Below are positions 33,134-41,340 of a stretch of 64,000 bases of DNA, one piece after another. Made by a program: the position numbers and the translations under genes. This DNA is from Streptomyces sp. WAC05374. Its GTDB lineage: Bacteria > Actinomycetota > Actinomycetes > Streptomycetales > Streptomycetaceae. Position 1 is the first letter of the stretch, and the number at the start of each line of letters is the position of its first letter. The stretch lies in contig NZ_SMNQ01000001.1 in assembly GCF_004353505.1 (NCBI RefSeq), positions 372,001-436,000 on the forward strand. The letters are read 5' to 3'. Under the pieces are notes generated by a model that made no database searches, had not been told where the DNA came from, and saw only the letters and a program-made list of their open reading frames with translations.

Positions 33134-34204
33134 TCAGGAGCAGAGGCGCGCGACGCGTTCCAGTTCGTCGGCGAGCAGGGCGGGGTCGCGGGGGCCGATG
33201 TGCGGTGCCGCGAGGGAGCGTACGCGGAAGCGGTTCCCCGGGGTCAGCTCGTCGGCCTCGCGGATCATCCGGTCCTGGAGGGCGAGGGGGATCGCGCGGT
33301 CCTCGGTGAACCGCAGGAACGTCCGCGGGACCCGGCCCCACCGCTCGGGCAGGCCGCGCGCGTCGGCTTCCGCGACGGCGGCCGACTCGTCCGGCTCCAG
33401 GATGTTGAGCAGCGCGCGGACCTCGTCGTCCGGGTAGCCGCCGGCGAGCGCCTCCTTGGCCGTCCGGAAGAAGCCAGGGTCGTTGCTGCGCCAGTTGACG
33501 CGGTTGACACCCAGCTCCCGTGGAGTGGGGACGCCGGTCAGCCGGAGCAGGACGCTGGTGAGGCCCTCGGTGGACAGCATCAGTTGCATCACGGTGGCCG
33601 TCTTCGCCGGGCAGAAGGCGGACGCGTAGACCAGGTGTGCGAGCAGCTCCGGGACCTGGTTCGCCACGGCGTTGAGGGTGGCGCCGCCCATGCTCTGGCC
33701 CACGAGCACCACCGGACCGTTGCGGTGGGCCCGCCGTACCACGCCGGTCACGTGCTCGGCGAAGTCGGCCAGGGTCACCTCGCCGAGCGGGGAGGGCTCG
33801 GTGCTCAGCCGCTCCAGGTCCTGGGGTGCCTGGTAGGAGAGCGGGAAGTACGCGCCGGGGCCGTGCCCGGGCAGGTCCACGGCGACGGAGCGGTGTCCGC
33901 GCAGGGCCAGTTCGCCCACGAGGGGTGACCAGCCATAGGAGTTGCTGCCGGAGCCGTGCACCAGGACGAAGGTGGGCGAGGCGGAACGGTGGCGCCTGCG
34001 GTCGGCGGCGCCCTCCGTGGACGCCGCCACGGTCGCCGTGGTCGCCGCGCCCACCGAGGCGACTGCGCCGGCACCGGCCACGGCGGCCCTCAGGACCGTA
34101 CGACGCGAGCGACCACTCCCTCCGGACGCCGGCGTCTGCGCCCCCCTCCCCGTCCGCGACCCTGTCTCCGACCCCGTGTCCGTTGCGTTGTTCGCCTCAG
34201 TCAT
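33134..34204 (-). CDS. Tat-exported alpha/beta hydrolase
   Basis: A 356-residue protein. After a polar N-terminus, GRSRRTVLRAAVAGAGAVA (about 31-49) is a twin-arginine signal. The alpha/beta-hydrolase core begins TFVLVHGSGSNSYGWSPLV, with oxyanion HGxG, nucleophile Ser in VVLVGQSMGGATLNAVA, and a C-terminal APHIGPRDP that supplies the probable His. Similar proteins are esterases or salicylate-esterase-like hydrolases; the substrate is unknown. It is followed (downstream on the map, upstream by transcription) by the serine hydrolase gene on the same strand with an 79-bp gap, so the two may be co-expressed. Confidence 0.88.
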   Translation of the reverse strand: MTEANNATDTGSETGSRTGRGAQTPASGGSGRSRRTVLRAAVAGAGAVASVGAATTATVAASTEGAADRRRHRSASPTFVLVHGSGSNSYGWSPLVGELALRGHRSVAVDLPGHGPGAYFPLSYQAPQDLERLSTEPSPLGEVTLADFAEHVTGVVRRAHRNGPVVLVGQSMGGATLNAVANQVPELLAHLVYASAFCPAKTATVMQLMLSTEGLTSVLLRLTGVPTPRELGVNRVNWRSNDPGFFRTAKEALAGGYPDDEVRALLNILEPDESAAVAEADARGLPERWGRVPRTFLRFTEDRAIPLALQDRMIREADELTPGNRFRVRSLAAPHIGPRDPALLADELERVARLCS

Positions 34205-34283
34205 GGGGCGAATCTACGAGCGGGCTCCGCACTGATCACCGGATTCCGGCCACACGGTGCCGTCGCCCGCCGGGCACGCGCGG

Positions 34284-35453
34284 TCAGGGCCGCTGTCCGA
34301 GCGCCGCGTACAGGGCCCGGACGAGGCTGTCGCTGCGCCGGTCGTCGTCGGTGCCACCGTTCACGTACCTGTTCATGGTGTACGCGTACGAGACCCGGTT
34401 CTCGGGGTCGGCGAACGCGTACGAGCCGCCCGCGCCCGCGTGCCCGAACGCCCGTGGATTGGGGCCGGCGCCGCCCTCGTTGAGCTTGAAGCCCAGCGCC
34501 CACGCGCCTCCGTCGCCCAGCACGAGGTCCGGGTCGCCGGGCGCGCCCTGCCGGGTCCGCAGGGCCTCCAGGGTCCCCTCCCCCACGAGCGTGCCGTTGG
34601 CCAGCGCCCCGTAGACGGCGGCGAGCCCCCGGGCCGTGGCGAAGGCGTTGGTGGCCGGTATCTCGGCGCTGCGGAAGGCCGCGCTGTTGACCTCGCCGAA
34701 GGGCATGTGGCCGAGTGCCAGGACGACCGGTGCCATGGGGTGCGCGTCCATGGAGGTCACCGGCGGCCGGGGCGCACCCGGGACGGTGTCCGCCACCCGC
34801 GAGAGGTCCGGGTGCCCGACCATGTCGGCGCACCGGCCGTGCTCGGACGCGGGAGTGCCGATGAACAGGTCGACGCCGAGGGGTTGGGCGATCTCGGTGC
34901 GCAGGAAGGTGCCGAGGGACTGCCCCGAGACGCGCCGTACGACCTCGCCGACCAGGAAGCCGAACGTCATGCCGTGGTATCCCGCCGCCGTTCCCGGCTC
35001 CCACCACGGTCTGGTGGCGGCGATCGCTGCGCAGGCCCGGTCCCAGTCGTGGACCTCCTCGACCGTGAGCGGCTCCCTCGGGGCGATCAGTCCGGCGCGG
35101 TGGCCGAGCAGCCAGCGTACGGGGATGTCCGCCTTGCCCTCCTGGGCGAACTCGGGCCAGTAGGCCGCCACGGGGGCGTCGAGGTCGAGTGCGCCACGGT
35201 CGGCGAGCACATGGGCGCAGAGGGCGGTGAGCCCCTTGGTGGTCGAGTAGACGGTCACCAGGGTGTCGCGCCGCCACGGCCGGAGGCCCTCGGCGTCGGC
35301 GGTGCCGCCCCACAGGTCGACGACGGTCTCACCGTCCACGGTGGCGCGCACCGCCGCGCCGATGTCGCCGCGTTCGGTGAAGCAGCGGGCGAACTCCTCC
35401 CGTACGCCCTCGAATCCGGGTGCACAGATGCCGTGCACGTCCGCCGTTGTCAT
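34284..35453 (-). CDS. serine hydrolase, class C beta-lactamase-like (EstB type)
   Basis: A 389-residue protein starting MTTADVHGICAPGFEGVREE at ATG 35451-35453, with agggag eight bases upstream. The beta-lactamase/PBP fold shows S-T-T-K in VTVYSTTKGLTALCAHVLAD (nucleophile Ser and base Lys), AGYHGMTFGFLVGEVVRRVSG in the place of the Tyr motif, and FGHAGAGGSYAFADPENR in the place of KTG (HAG here). The HAG triad is usual for EstB-like esterases. There is no signal peptide, so it is cytoplasmic. It probably hydrolyses small esters. The upstream in-frame ATG at 35519 is unlikely because it removes the good ribosome site. Confidence 0.9.
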   Translation of the reverse strand: MTTADVHGICAPGFEGVREEFARCFTERGDIGAAVRATVDGETVVDLWGGTADAEGLRPWRRDTLVTVYSTTKGLTALCAHVLADRGALDLDAPVAAYWPEFAQEGKADIPVRWLLGHRAGLIAPREPLTVEEVHDWDRACAAIAATRPWWEPGTAAGYHGMTFGFLVGEVVRRVSGQSLGTFLRTEIAQPLGVDLFIGTPASEHGRCADMVGHPDLSRVADTVPGAPRPPVTSMDAHPMAPVVLALGHMPFGEVNSAAFRSAEIPATNAFATARGLAAVYGALANGTLVGEGTLEALRTRQGAPGDPDLVLGDGGAWALGFKLNEGGAGPNPRAFGHAGAGGSYAFADPENRVSYAYTMNRYVNGGTDDDRRSDSLVRALYAALGQRP

Positions 35454-35622
35454 GCCGTCGCTCCCTGATCGGGTCGTCCTGTGGTGCGCGACAGCCTTCC
35501 CATCCGGCCAAGTGGACAACGGGGTAATGATTTTCGATCATCGCCGGTCCGTCGGAGGGGGTGGCGCGTACGCTTGCGCGACGGTGACCACCCGGGTCGT
35601 TCTCGTGTGCGAGGGGGTGCTC

Positions 35623-38487
35623 GTGAGGCAGTCGGTGCGCGCCGAGAGCGGCTTCGCCTACGGTGTGATCGGGGCGGACGTCCATGTCTTCGGCGACGGT
35701 GTGCCGGTGTACCTGCTCCAGCGCTGGGCACCGGGTCGCAGGCCCGACGACGCGTTCCTGTGCGAGGTGCCGAGCCGGATGCTCAACGCCCGTTTCCAGG
35801 TGGTGGAGTTCACCGGGCGTACGGCCGAGTTGGCGTCGCTGCGGCGTTGGCGGGACGAGGGTGCCGGGTTGGCCGTGCGGTGGCTGCACGCGCCGGGTGG
35901 CCAGGGGAAGACGCGGCTGGCCGAGCACTTCGCGCAGGAGGCGGCGGGCGACGGGTGGCTGGTCGTCACCGCGACGCATGGTCCGGGCACCGTCCTGCCG
36001 CCTCCGGGGAGCCAGGACCTCAGGGCGGGGGCGGCGCCGGAGCGCGGCACGCTGCTGATCGTGGACTATGCCGACCGCTGGCCCCTGTCGCACCTGCTGC
36101 TGCTGTTGGGCAACGCGCTGCTGGATCGCCCCGGCGGGCGCGGTGCGCGGGTGCTGCTGCTCGCCCGGGGCGAGGACGCGTGGCCCGGCGTACGCGCCGC
36201 TGTGGCCGAGCGCCGTGCGGGCACGTCGTCCCAGTTCCTGCCGCCCCTGTCCGAGACCTCCCCCGGCGGGGCCGGTTCCGTGGCCTTCGACGGAGCCGAG
36301 GCCGGCGCCGGTTCCGTGCTTTCGGACGCGACCGGTGCCGGGGCCCCGCGTGCGGAGATGTTCGCCGTCGCCCGTGACGGTTTCGCGGCCCGGTACGGCG
36401 TCCCGTCCGCCGGGATCGCCCCGCCCGCCGCGCTCACCGGTGCGGACTTCGGCCTGACCCTGGCGGTGCACATGGCGGCGCTGGTCGCCGTGGACGCCCG
36501 CCGTTCCGGTCGCCGGGCCCCGGCGGACCTGGCCGGGCTGACCGGGTACCTCCTGGACCGGGAGCACCTGCACTGGGCGCGGCTCCACGGCGACGGGGGC
36601 CACGAGGTCGCCCCGTCCGGTCCGGCGTTCGTGACACCGCCCGACGTCATGAACCGTACGGTCTTCACCGCCGCCCTCACCGGCCCGGTGGCTCCCGCCG
36701 CGGGCCGGGCCGCCCTCGGCGGGCTGGACCTGCGGTTACCGGTCGAGCGGGTGCTCGCGGACCACGCCGTGTGCTATCCGCCGGCCGACCCGGGCCGGGA
36801 CACCGTGCTGGAGCCGCTCTACCCGGACCGGCTCAGCGAGGACTTCCTGGCGCTCACCCTGCCGGGCCACGAGGCGGACTACCCGGCGCAGGTGTGGGCC
36901 GCCCGCACGGTCGGCACCCTGCTGCGGGCCGCCCCCGGTACGCCTGCGGGGCGGTCGGGGGCGGCCGGGAGTCCGAGCTGGACGCCCCGTGCCGTCACGT
37001 TCCTGGCGGCGGCCGCCCAGCACTGGCCCCACGTGGGGCCCCGGCATCTGTTCCCGCTCCTCGACGCGGCCCCCGAACTGGCCGTCACCGGTGGTGCCAC
37101 GGCGCTGAGCACCCTGGCCGCGCTGGACGACATCCCGCCCGCGCTCCTGGAGGCCGTCGCCGCCCACTTCCCGTCGTACCACCGGCCGAGCCCCGACCTG
37201 GACGCGGGCATCGCCGCCGTCAGCGGCCGGCTGCTGCCCCACCGGCTGGCGCGTGCCGCGAACGTCAACGAGCGGGCGATCGAGCACCACCAGCACGGCA
37301 TCCGGCTCTTCCACGCGGGGCGGCTGGAGGAGGCCCTGGCCATGGCGGAGGCCGCCGTCACGGCGTTACGGGCGGTCGACCGGCGCCGCATCCCGCATCC
37401 TCCGTCGGCGCGCGAGGTGGAGGCGAACCTCGCCGTGGCGCTCAAGACGTACGGCACCCGGCTCGCCTCCCTCGGGCGGCGCGCCGAGGCGCTGGCGGTC
37501 ACCGAGGAGGCCGTCACGCTGCTGCGCGGGCTGGCCGGTCACGACGAGCGGTTCGTGCCCGCACTGGCGGGCGCCCTGCTCACCCTGGGGCGCGATCTGT
37601 CCCGTGCGGGCCGCTGGCGGGAGGCGGCGGCCGCGGCCGAGGAGTGCGTACGCCTGCACCGGGCGCTGGCCGCGTCGGACCCGGAGCAGCACGAGCCGGA
37701 CCTCTCGGCGGCGCTGGTCACGCTCGGGCTGTGCCACGGGCAGACGGGCCGGCCCGGGGAGGCGGTGGCGGCGGTGCGCGACGGGGTGGCCATCCTGCGC
37801 CGGCTCGCTACGGCGGAGCCGTCCGCGTACGCCCCGGCCCTGGCCAACGCCCTGTCCAATCTGGCGGCGGCGCTCGCCCGCACGGGCCATCAGGACGGCG
37901 TTCCCACGGCGCGGGAGGCGGCGGACCTCTACCGGCGGCTCGCCACCGTGAACCCGGCCGTCTACGAGCCGGAGCTGGCGGACGTGCTGGCCGGGCTCGC
38001 CCTCCGGTTGCTCCAGGCGGGTCAGCCGCGGGAGGGGTTGTCGGCGGCGTACGAAGGGGTGACGATCCTGCGCCGGCTGGCGGCCCGTCAGCCGGAGGCG
38101 CACGCTCACGCGCTGGCCGAGGCCCTGGGGGCGCTGAGCACGATGCTGCTGGTCACGCGCCGACTGGACGAGGCCGTCGCTGTGGCGGACGAGTGCGCGG
38201 CCGTACGCCGCCGGATGGCGGAGGCCGATCCGGAGATCGCCCCGCGGTACGCCTTCACCCTGCTCAACGCCACGGGTGTGCGCGCGGAGGCGGGCGGGGC
38301 ACGGCTGGACGAGGCCGTGGCCCTGTTCGGCGAGGCGGCGGAGGTGCTCGCTCGGTGCCGGGACGTGCCCCCGGGGATCACGGGGCTGCGGCACGCGGTC
38401 GGTTCGCGGCTCGCCGAACGGCTGGCCGCCGAAGGCCGCGCCGATGCCGCCGACCGCGTCCGCCGCGCCCTCGACGACGCCCGCTAG
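35623..38487 (+). CDS. STAND-like P-loop NTPase with C-terminal TPR repeats
   Basis: A 954-residue protein. GTG 35623 follows gagggggtgctc; GTG 35584 is an alternative 13 codons upstream. The N-terminal ~55 residues (ESGFAYGVIGADVHVFGDGV) form a small domain ending at FTGRTAELASLRRW. Then come Walker A APGGQGKT (residues 90-97, Lys96) and Walker B LLIVDYAD (Asp148). From about residue 545 on there are TPR-like repeats (RLEEALAMAEAAVTALRAV, RRAEALAVTEEAVTLLRGL, RPGEAVAAVRDGVAILRRL). This is the signal-sensing STAND layout, with repeats as sensor. Two in-frame TTA codons (36736 and 37366) imply bldA-dependent translation. The stop TAG lies in the IS target duplication. Confidence 0.88.
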   Translation: MRQSVRAESGFAYGVIGADVHVFGDGVPVYLLQRWAPGRRPDDAFLCEVPSRMLNARFQVVEFTGRTAELASLRRWRDEGAGLAVRWLHAPGGQGKTRLAEHFAQEAAGDGWLVVTATHGPGTVLPPPGSQDLRAGAAPERGTLLIVDYADRWPLSHLLLLLGNALLDRPGGRGARVLLLARGEDAWPGVRAAVAERRAGTSSQFLPPLSETSPGGAGSVAFDGAEAGAGSVLSDATGAGAPRAEMFAVARDGFAARYGVPSAGIAPPAALTGADFGLTLAVHMAALVAVDARRSGRRAPADLAGLTGYLLDREHLHWARLHGDGGHEVAPSGPAFVTPPDVMNRTVFTAALTGPVAPAAGRAALGGLDLRLPVERVLADHAVCYPPADPGRDTVLEPLYPDRLSEDFLALTLPGHEADYPAQVWAARTVGTLLRAAPGTPAGRSGAAGSPSWTPRAVTFLAAAAQHWPHVGPRHLFPLLDAAPELAVTGGATALSTLAALDDIPPALLEAVAAHFPSYHRPSPDLDAGIAAVSGRLLPHRLARAANVNERAIEHHQHGIRLFHAGRLEEALAMAEAAVTALRAVDRRRIPHPPSAREVEANLAVALKTYGTRLASLGRRAEALAVTEEAVTLLRGLAGHDERFVPALAGALLTLGRDLSRAGRWREAAAAAEECVRLHRALAASDPEQHEPDLSAALVTLGLCHGQTGRPGEAVAAVRDGVAILRRLATAEPSAYAPALANALSNLAAALARTGHQDGVPTAREAADLYRRLATVNPAVYEPELADVLAGLALRLLQAGQPREGLSAAYEGVTILRRLAARQPEAHAHALAEALGALSTMLLVTRRLDEAVAVADECAAVRRRMAEADPEIAPRYAFTLLNATGVRAEAGGARLDEAVALFGEAAEVLARCRDVPPGITGLRHAVGSRLAERLAAEGRADAADRVRRALDDAR

Positions 38488-38501
38488 GGCCTGTCTGACA
38501 A
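38484..38501. repeat. IS right end: CTAG target duplication plus 14-bp inverted repeat
   Basis: CTAG (38484-38487) followed by GGCCTGTCTGACAA (38488-38501). The repeat matches the other end (40137-40150) at all 14 bases, inverted. CTAG recurs at 40151-40154. CTAG target duplications fit the IS5/IS427-type elements. Confidence 0.95.
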
Positions 38502-38505
38502 ATGA

Positions 38506-39446
38506 TCACCTGGTTGCTTCGCGAAGCCAGAGGATCAGCGAGGCCAGAACGACTCCGGCCCGGTAACGGGTGGCGAGTTTGTCGAACTTGGTCGCGATCG
38601 CACGGAACTGCTTGAGGCGGGCGAAGCATCGTTCGACCACGTTGCGATCGCGGTAGATCTCCTTGTCGAAGGCGGGTGGGCGGCCGCCGCGGGTTCCACG
38701 TCGCAGGCGGTTGGCCACCTGGTCGCGGCGTTCGGGGATCGTGGCAACGATGCCCCGGCGCCGCAGCAGGTGGCGTATCGCCCGGCTGGAATATGCCTTG
38801 TCGCCCAGCACCCGCGTCGGTGTCGTGTGAGGTCGGCCCGTAACGGCGCGCGGGATGCGGATGCTGTCGAGGGCCTGGCCGAAGGCGGTGGCGTCGTTGA
38901 CGTTGCCGGGTGTGAAGGTGATGGACAGCGGGAGGCCGCGGCCGTCGACGGCGATATGAACTTTGGTGGTCAGCCCGCCCCGGGACCGGCCGAGGGCCTG
39001 GCGCGCCTGCGAGTGGCCCGGATCTTCCGGTTCGTCCCCGCACGCGGCCCCTTTTTACGGGCGCCGGCCGCGTGCTGGTGAGATCGGTTGATCGTGGAGT
39101 CGACAGCGACGGTCCACTCCACCCGGCCCATTGCGTCGTCGCGGACCTGGACGTGTTCCAGTAGCTTCGCCCAGGTCCCGTCCGCTTCCCAGCGGGCGAA
39201 CCGCTCGTAGACGGTCTGCCAGGGGCCGTACCGCTCGGGCAGATCGCGCCACGGAGCCCCGGTCCGCAGCCGCCACAGCACCCCGTTGACCACCTGCCGG
39301 TGATCACGCCACGGACGACCGTGTCCGCCCACCCTCGGCAACAAGGGCTCTATTCGCTCCCACGCCGCATCCGTCAGCTCACCTCGACCTGCCACAAGAT
39401 CAATGATCAGACCGGCTATAGAGTCCCGCCTGTGGCGAATCATCAA
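38506..39446 (-). CDS. IS5-family transposase made by -1 ribosomal frameshift (orfA/orfB)
   Basis: orfA runs from ATG 39444-39446 (or GTG 39395) to a stop near 38970. It encodes the N-terminal DNA-binding part (LTDAAWERIEPLLPRVGGHGRPWRDHR) and the first Asp in VEWTVAVDSTINRSHQHAAGA. The orfB frame carries GRSRGGLTTKVHIAVDGRGL, the second Asp in RVLGDKAYSSRAIR, and the Glu in DRNVVERCFARLKQFRAIATKFDKLATRYRAG. The orfB frame is closed just before AAAAAGGGG (39056-39048) and is entered only by slipping back one base there. The DDE triad is complete only in the fused product. This is programmed frameshifting, not decay. Confidence 0.92.
39048..39056 (-). other. -1 frameshift slippery site AAAAAGGGG
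   Basis: On the minus strand the orfA codons cgt aaa aag ggg ccg span A5G4. The -1 frame has a TAA immediately upstream and is then open through orfB to 38506. Slippage on A5G joins the two frames. Confidence 0.85.
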
Positions 39447-40061
39447 GACGAGACCAGGGCGGCCTACGACGGAGTCGTCGAGCTGTACGCATCACTGTTC
39501 GCGGACCGGCTGGAGACACAACCGTTTGCCCGGGCCATGATCGGCACCTTCGCCGAACTGGTTCGCGCGACAGGCAACCTGCAGACAGCGGACGTCGGGT
39601 GCGGGCCCGGACATCTGACGGCCATGCTGCACGAACTGGGCCTGGACGCCTTCGGACTCGACCTCTCCCCTGGCATGGTCGATCACGCCCGGCGGGCCCA
39701 TCCGGCACTGCGCTTCCAGGAGGCGCGGATGGAGTCCCTGCCGATCGAAGACGGCGTACTCGGCGGCATACTGGCCCACTACTCGATGATCCACACCCCT
39801 CCGGGAGAACTCCCGAAGCTGCTCGCCGAGCAGGGACGCGTCCTGGCTCCGGGTGGCCTGCTCCTGATCTCCTTCTTCGGGACCGACGGACCGGAGCCGG
39901 TCCAGTTCGACCACAAGGTGACACCTGCCTACAGCTGGCCGGCGGACCGCCTCGCCGAACTGCTTGCCGATGCCGGGCTTGTTCCCTTCGCCCGGCTGCT
40001 CCACGATCCGGCCTCTGAACGGGGTTTCCTCGACTCCCACCTGCTGGCCCGCCGTTCGTAG
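39432..40061 (+). CDS. class I SAM-dependent methyltransferase carried inside the IS
   Basis: From GTG 39432 a 209-residue protein starting MANHQDETRAAYDGVVELYA. The SAM-binding motif I reads LQTADVGCGPGHLTAMLHEL, followed by the acidic residue in AFGLDLSPGMVDHARRA, motif LPIEDGVLGGILAHYSMIHT and APGGLLLISFFG. This is the Methyltransf_11/UbiE-type fold that methylates small molecules. It is divergent from the transposase, and their starts overlap by 15 bp. It lies between orfA and the inverted repeat at 40137, so it moves with the element. The substrate is unknown; resistance or tailoring are both possible. The frame is open upstream to 39300 but overlaps orfA coding. Confidence 0.88.
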   Translation: MANHQDETRAAYDGVVELYASLFADRLETQPFARAMIGTFAELVRATGNLQTADVGCGPGHLTAMLHELGLDAFGLDLSPGMVDHARRAHPALRFQEARMESLPIEDGVLGGILAHYSMIHTPPGELPKLLAEQGRVLAPGGLLLISFFGTDGPEPVQFDHKVTPAYSWPADRLAELLADAGLVPFARLLHDPASERGFLDSHLLARRS

Positions 40062-40136
40062 GTCCTGCCCGGCAATGCCCGCCGGGTGGTCACTCCGGGC
40101 TGCCGGCCAGGCGGGCGCTCGCTGATCCGACGGAGA

Positions 40137-40154
40137 TTGTCAGACAGGCCCTAG
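40137..40154. repeat. IS left end: 14-bp inverted repeat plus CTAG target duplication
   Basis: TTGTCAGACAGGCC (40137-40150) followed by CTAG (40151-40154). It is the inverted partner of 38484-38501. Its CTAG supplies the stop codon of the SnoaL-like gene on the minus strand. Confidence 0.95.
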
Positions 40155-40606
40155 TCCCCCGGCCCCGCCGGTACGGGGGCGGGGTCCGCGGGGGCGAGGC
40201 CGTCGGCGACCAGGCCGTCGAGCACGGCTTCGCCGAGGGCCCGTACGGCGGACTGGGGCCGCACCATGACGGTGAACTCCCTGATCCGGCCCGCCTCGTC
40301 CGGGTGGAGCAGATCGATGCCGTGGATCTCCTTGCCCCGCACGGTCGCCCGGAACGGCAGGATCACCGCGGCAGCGGCCCGGCCGTCGCCACTGGTCTCG
40401 GCCTCGCCCTCGAAGTGCCCGATGTAACGGAAGTCCTCGAAGGTGCGCATCAGGACGCCGAACAGCCCCAGGACCGCGGGCTTGCCGTCGAAGGGGGTGA
40501 ACTTCACCGGGCTGTAGAGGCGGATGTCCTCGGTGAACAGGTCGTCCAGTGCGGCGAGATCGCCTGCCTCCACCGCGGCGCGGAACTGCTCGACGGTCTT
40601 CTCCAT
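40151..40606 (-). CDS. SnoaL-like / NTF2-fold protein, 151 aa
   Basis: A 151-residue protein starting MEKTVEQFRAAVEAGDLAAL at ATG 40604-40606, with tgggagga just upstream. An in-frame ATG at 40621 lacks a ribosome site. EAGDLAALDDLFTEDIRLYSPVKFTPFDGKPAVLGLFGVLMRTF is the NTF2/SnoaL entry sequence, and FEGEAETSGDGRAAAAVILPFRATVRGKEIHGIDLLHPDEAGRIREFTVMVRP the rest of the cone fold. Such proteins are isomerases, hydrolases or binding proteins for small hydrophobic molecules. It is divergent from the PadR regulator with palindromes between, so probably regulated by it. The IS insertion left its stop codon intact. Confidence 0.88.
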   Translation of the reverse strand: MEKTVEQFRAAVEAGDLAALDDLFTEDIRLYSPVKFTPFDGKPAVLGLFGVLMRTFEDFRYIGHFEGEAETSGDGRAAAAVILPFRATVRGKEIHGIDLLHPDEAGRIREFTVMVRPQSAVRALGEAVLDGLVADGLAPADPAPVPAGPGD

Positions 40607-40652
40607 GGTTGTTCCTCCCATACCGAAACCTGCCCACCCTTGCCGAGTCCAT

Positions 40653-40685
40653 AGTCAAAAAACTGACTACTCACTTTTTTGAGTA
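40653..40685. promoter_or_regulatory. two adjoining palindromes between SnoaL-like and PadR genes
   Basis: AGTCA-N6-TGACT (40653-40668) abuts TACTCA-N6-TGAGTA (40668-40685), both with A/T-rich centres in otherwise GC-rich DNA. They lie between divergent starts at 40606 and 40726. These are probable binding sites of the PadR regulator and overlap the likely promoters. Confidence 0.7.
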
Positions 40686-40725
40686 TGATGCGCGGACGGA
40701 CGACGAAAGGGAAGGGGGCCGCGCG

Positions 40726-41340
40726 ATGGCCTTGCGGCATGCCGTCCTGGCGGCGCTGCTGGACGACGAGTACAGCGGGTACCAGTTGGCGAAGGCGTTC
40801 GACATCGGCGTCGCGAACTTCTGGCACGCCCTGCCCCAGCAGCTCTACGCCGAGCTGACCAAGCTGGAGAAGGAGGGGCTCGTCGCGGGCCGCGAGGTGG
40901 TCCAGGAGACCCGGCCCAACAAGCGCCTGTTCCGGGTCACCGACGCCGGCCGCGCGGAGCTGGAGAGGTTCGCGGCGGCGGCCTCCAAGCCGTCGTTCAT
41001 CCGTGACGACCTGCTCGTCAAGGTCCAGGCCGCCGACCGCGTCGGCACCGGTCCCGTGATCGAGCAGCTCGAGGAGCGGGCGGCCGCCGCCGACGCCAAG
41101 ATCGGCATGCTGAACGAGCTGCTGCGGCACCTGCGGGGCGACGCCGGCGAGGACGAATTCCTGCTCCGGGGCGAGCGGATCGGGCCGTACCTCACCTGCC
41201 TGCGCGGCCTGTCCTTCGAGCGGGAGCACCGCGACTGGTGCCTGCGGATCGCGGCCGTCCTGCGGAAGCGGCAGGCCCGGGAGCCCCACGGACAGGGGCG
41301 GTCAGCGAAGGGGCGGGAGGCCGGCCGTGGCGAGCGGTGA
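40726..41340 (+). CDS. PadR-family transcriptional regulator
   Basis: A 204-residue protein starting MALRHAVLAALLDDEYSGYQ. The PadR winged helix reads SGYQLAKAFDIGVANFWHALPQQLYAELTKLEKEGLVAGREVVQE (about 17-62), then the wing KRLFRVTDAGRAELERF. The C-terminal Vir_act_alpha_C-type helices (GPVIEQLEERAAAADAKIGM...FEREHRDWCLRIAAVL) dimerise. It is divergent from the SnoaL-like gene and likely represses both through the two palindromes upstream. Its last 14 bases overlap the SGNH-hydrolase gene, so that gene is probably in the same transcript. Confidence 0.92.
   Translation: MALRHAVLAALLDDEYSGYQLAKAFDIGVANFWHALPQQLYAELTKLEKEGLVAGREVVQETRPNKRLFRVTDAGRAELERFAAAASKPSFIRDDLLVKVQAADRVGTGPVIEQLEERAAAADAKIGMLNELLRHLRGDAGEDEFLLRGERIGPYLTCLRGLSFEREHRDWCLRIAAVLRKRQAREPHGQGRSAKGREAGRGER

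Larger units (their letters stand above)
38488..40150. mobile_element. intact IS5-family (IS427-like) insertion sequence with a passenger methyltransferase gene, 1663 bp
   Basis: Bounded by perfect 14-bp inverted repeats and flanked by CTAG duplications. It holds a two-frame transposase on the minus strand and, between the transposase start and the outer end, a divergent methyltransferase gene. All DDE residues are present and the ends are intact, so the element looks recent and possibly active. A typical element of this group has only the transposase and is near 0.85-0.9 kb. The extra ~700 bp is the passenger. Confidence 0.93.

Noticed and set aside
35263..35622. Upstream extension of the STAND gene into the serine-hydrolase gene
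   Set aside because: It overlaps divergent coding sequence and lacks protein character. GTG 35623 has a good ribosome site and fits the N-terminal domain.
38506..39446. Transposase as a frameshifted pseudogene
   Set aside because: The break is at a slippery A5G4 with an upstream stop in the -1 frame, the ends are perfect and the DDE set is complete, all of which fit programmed frameshifting.
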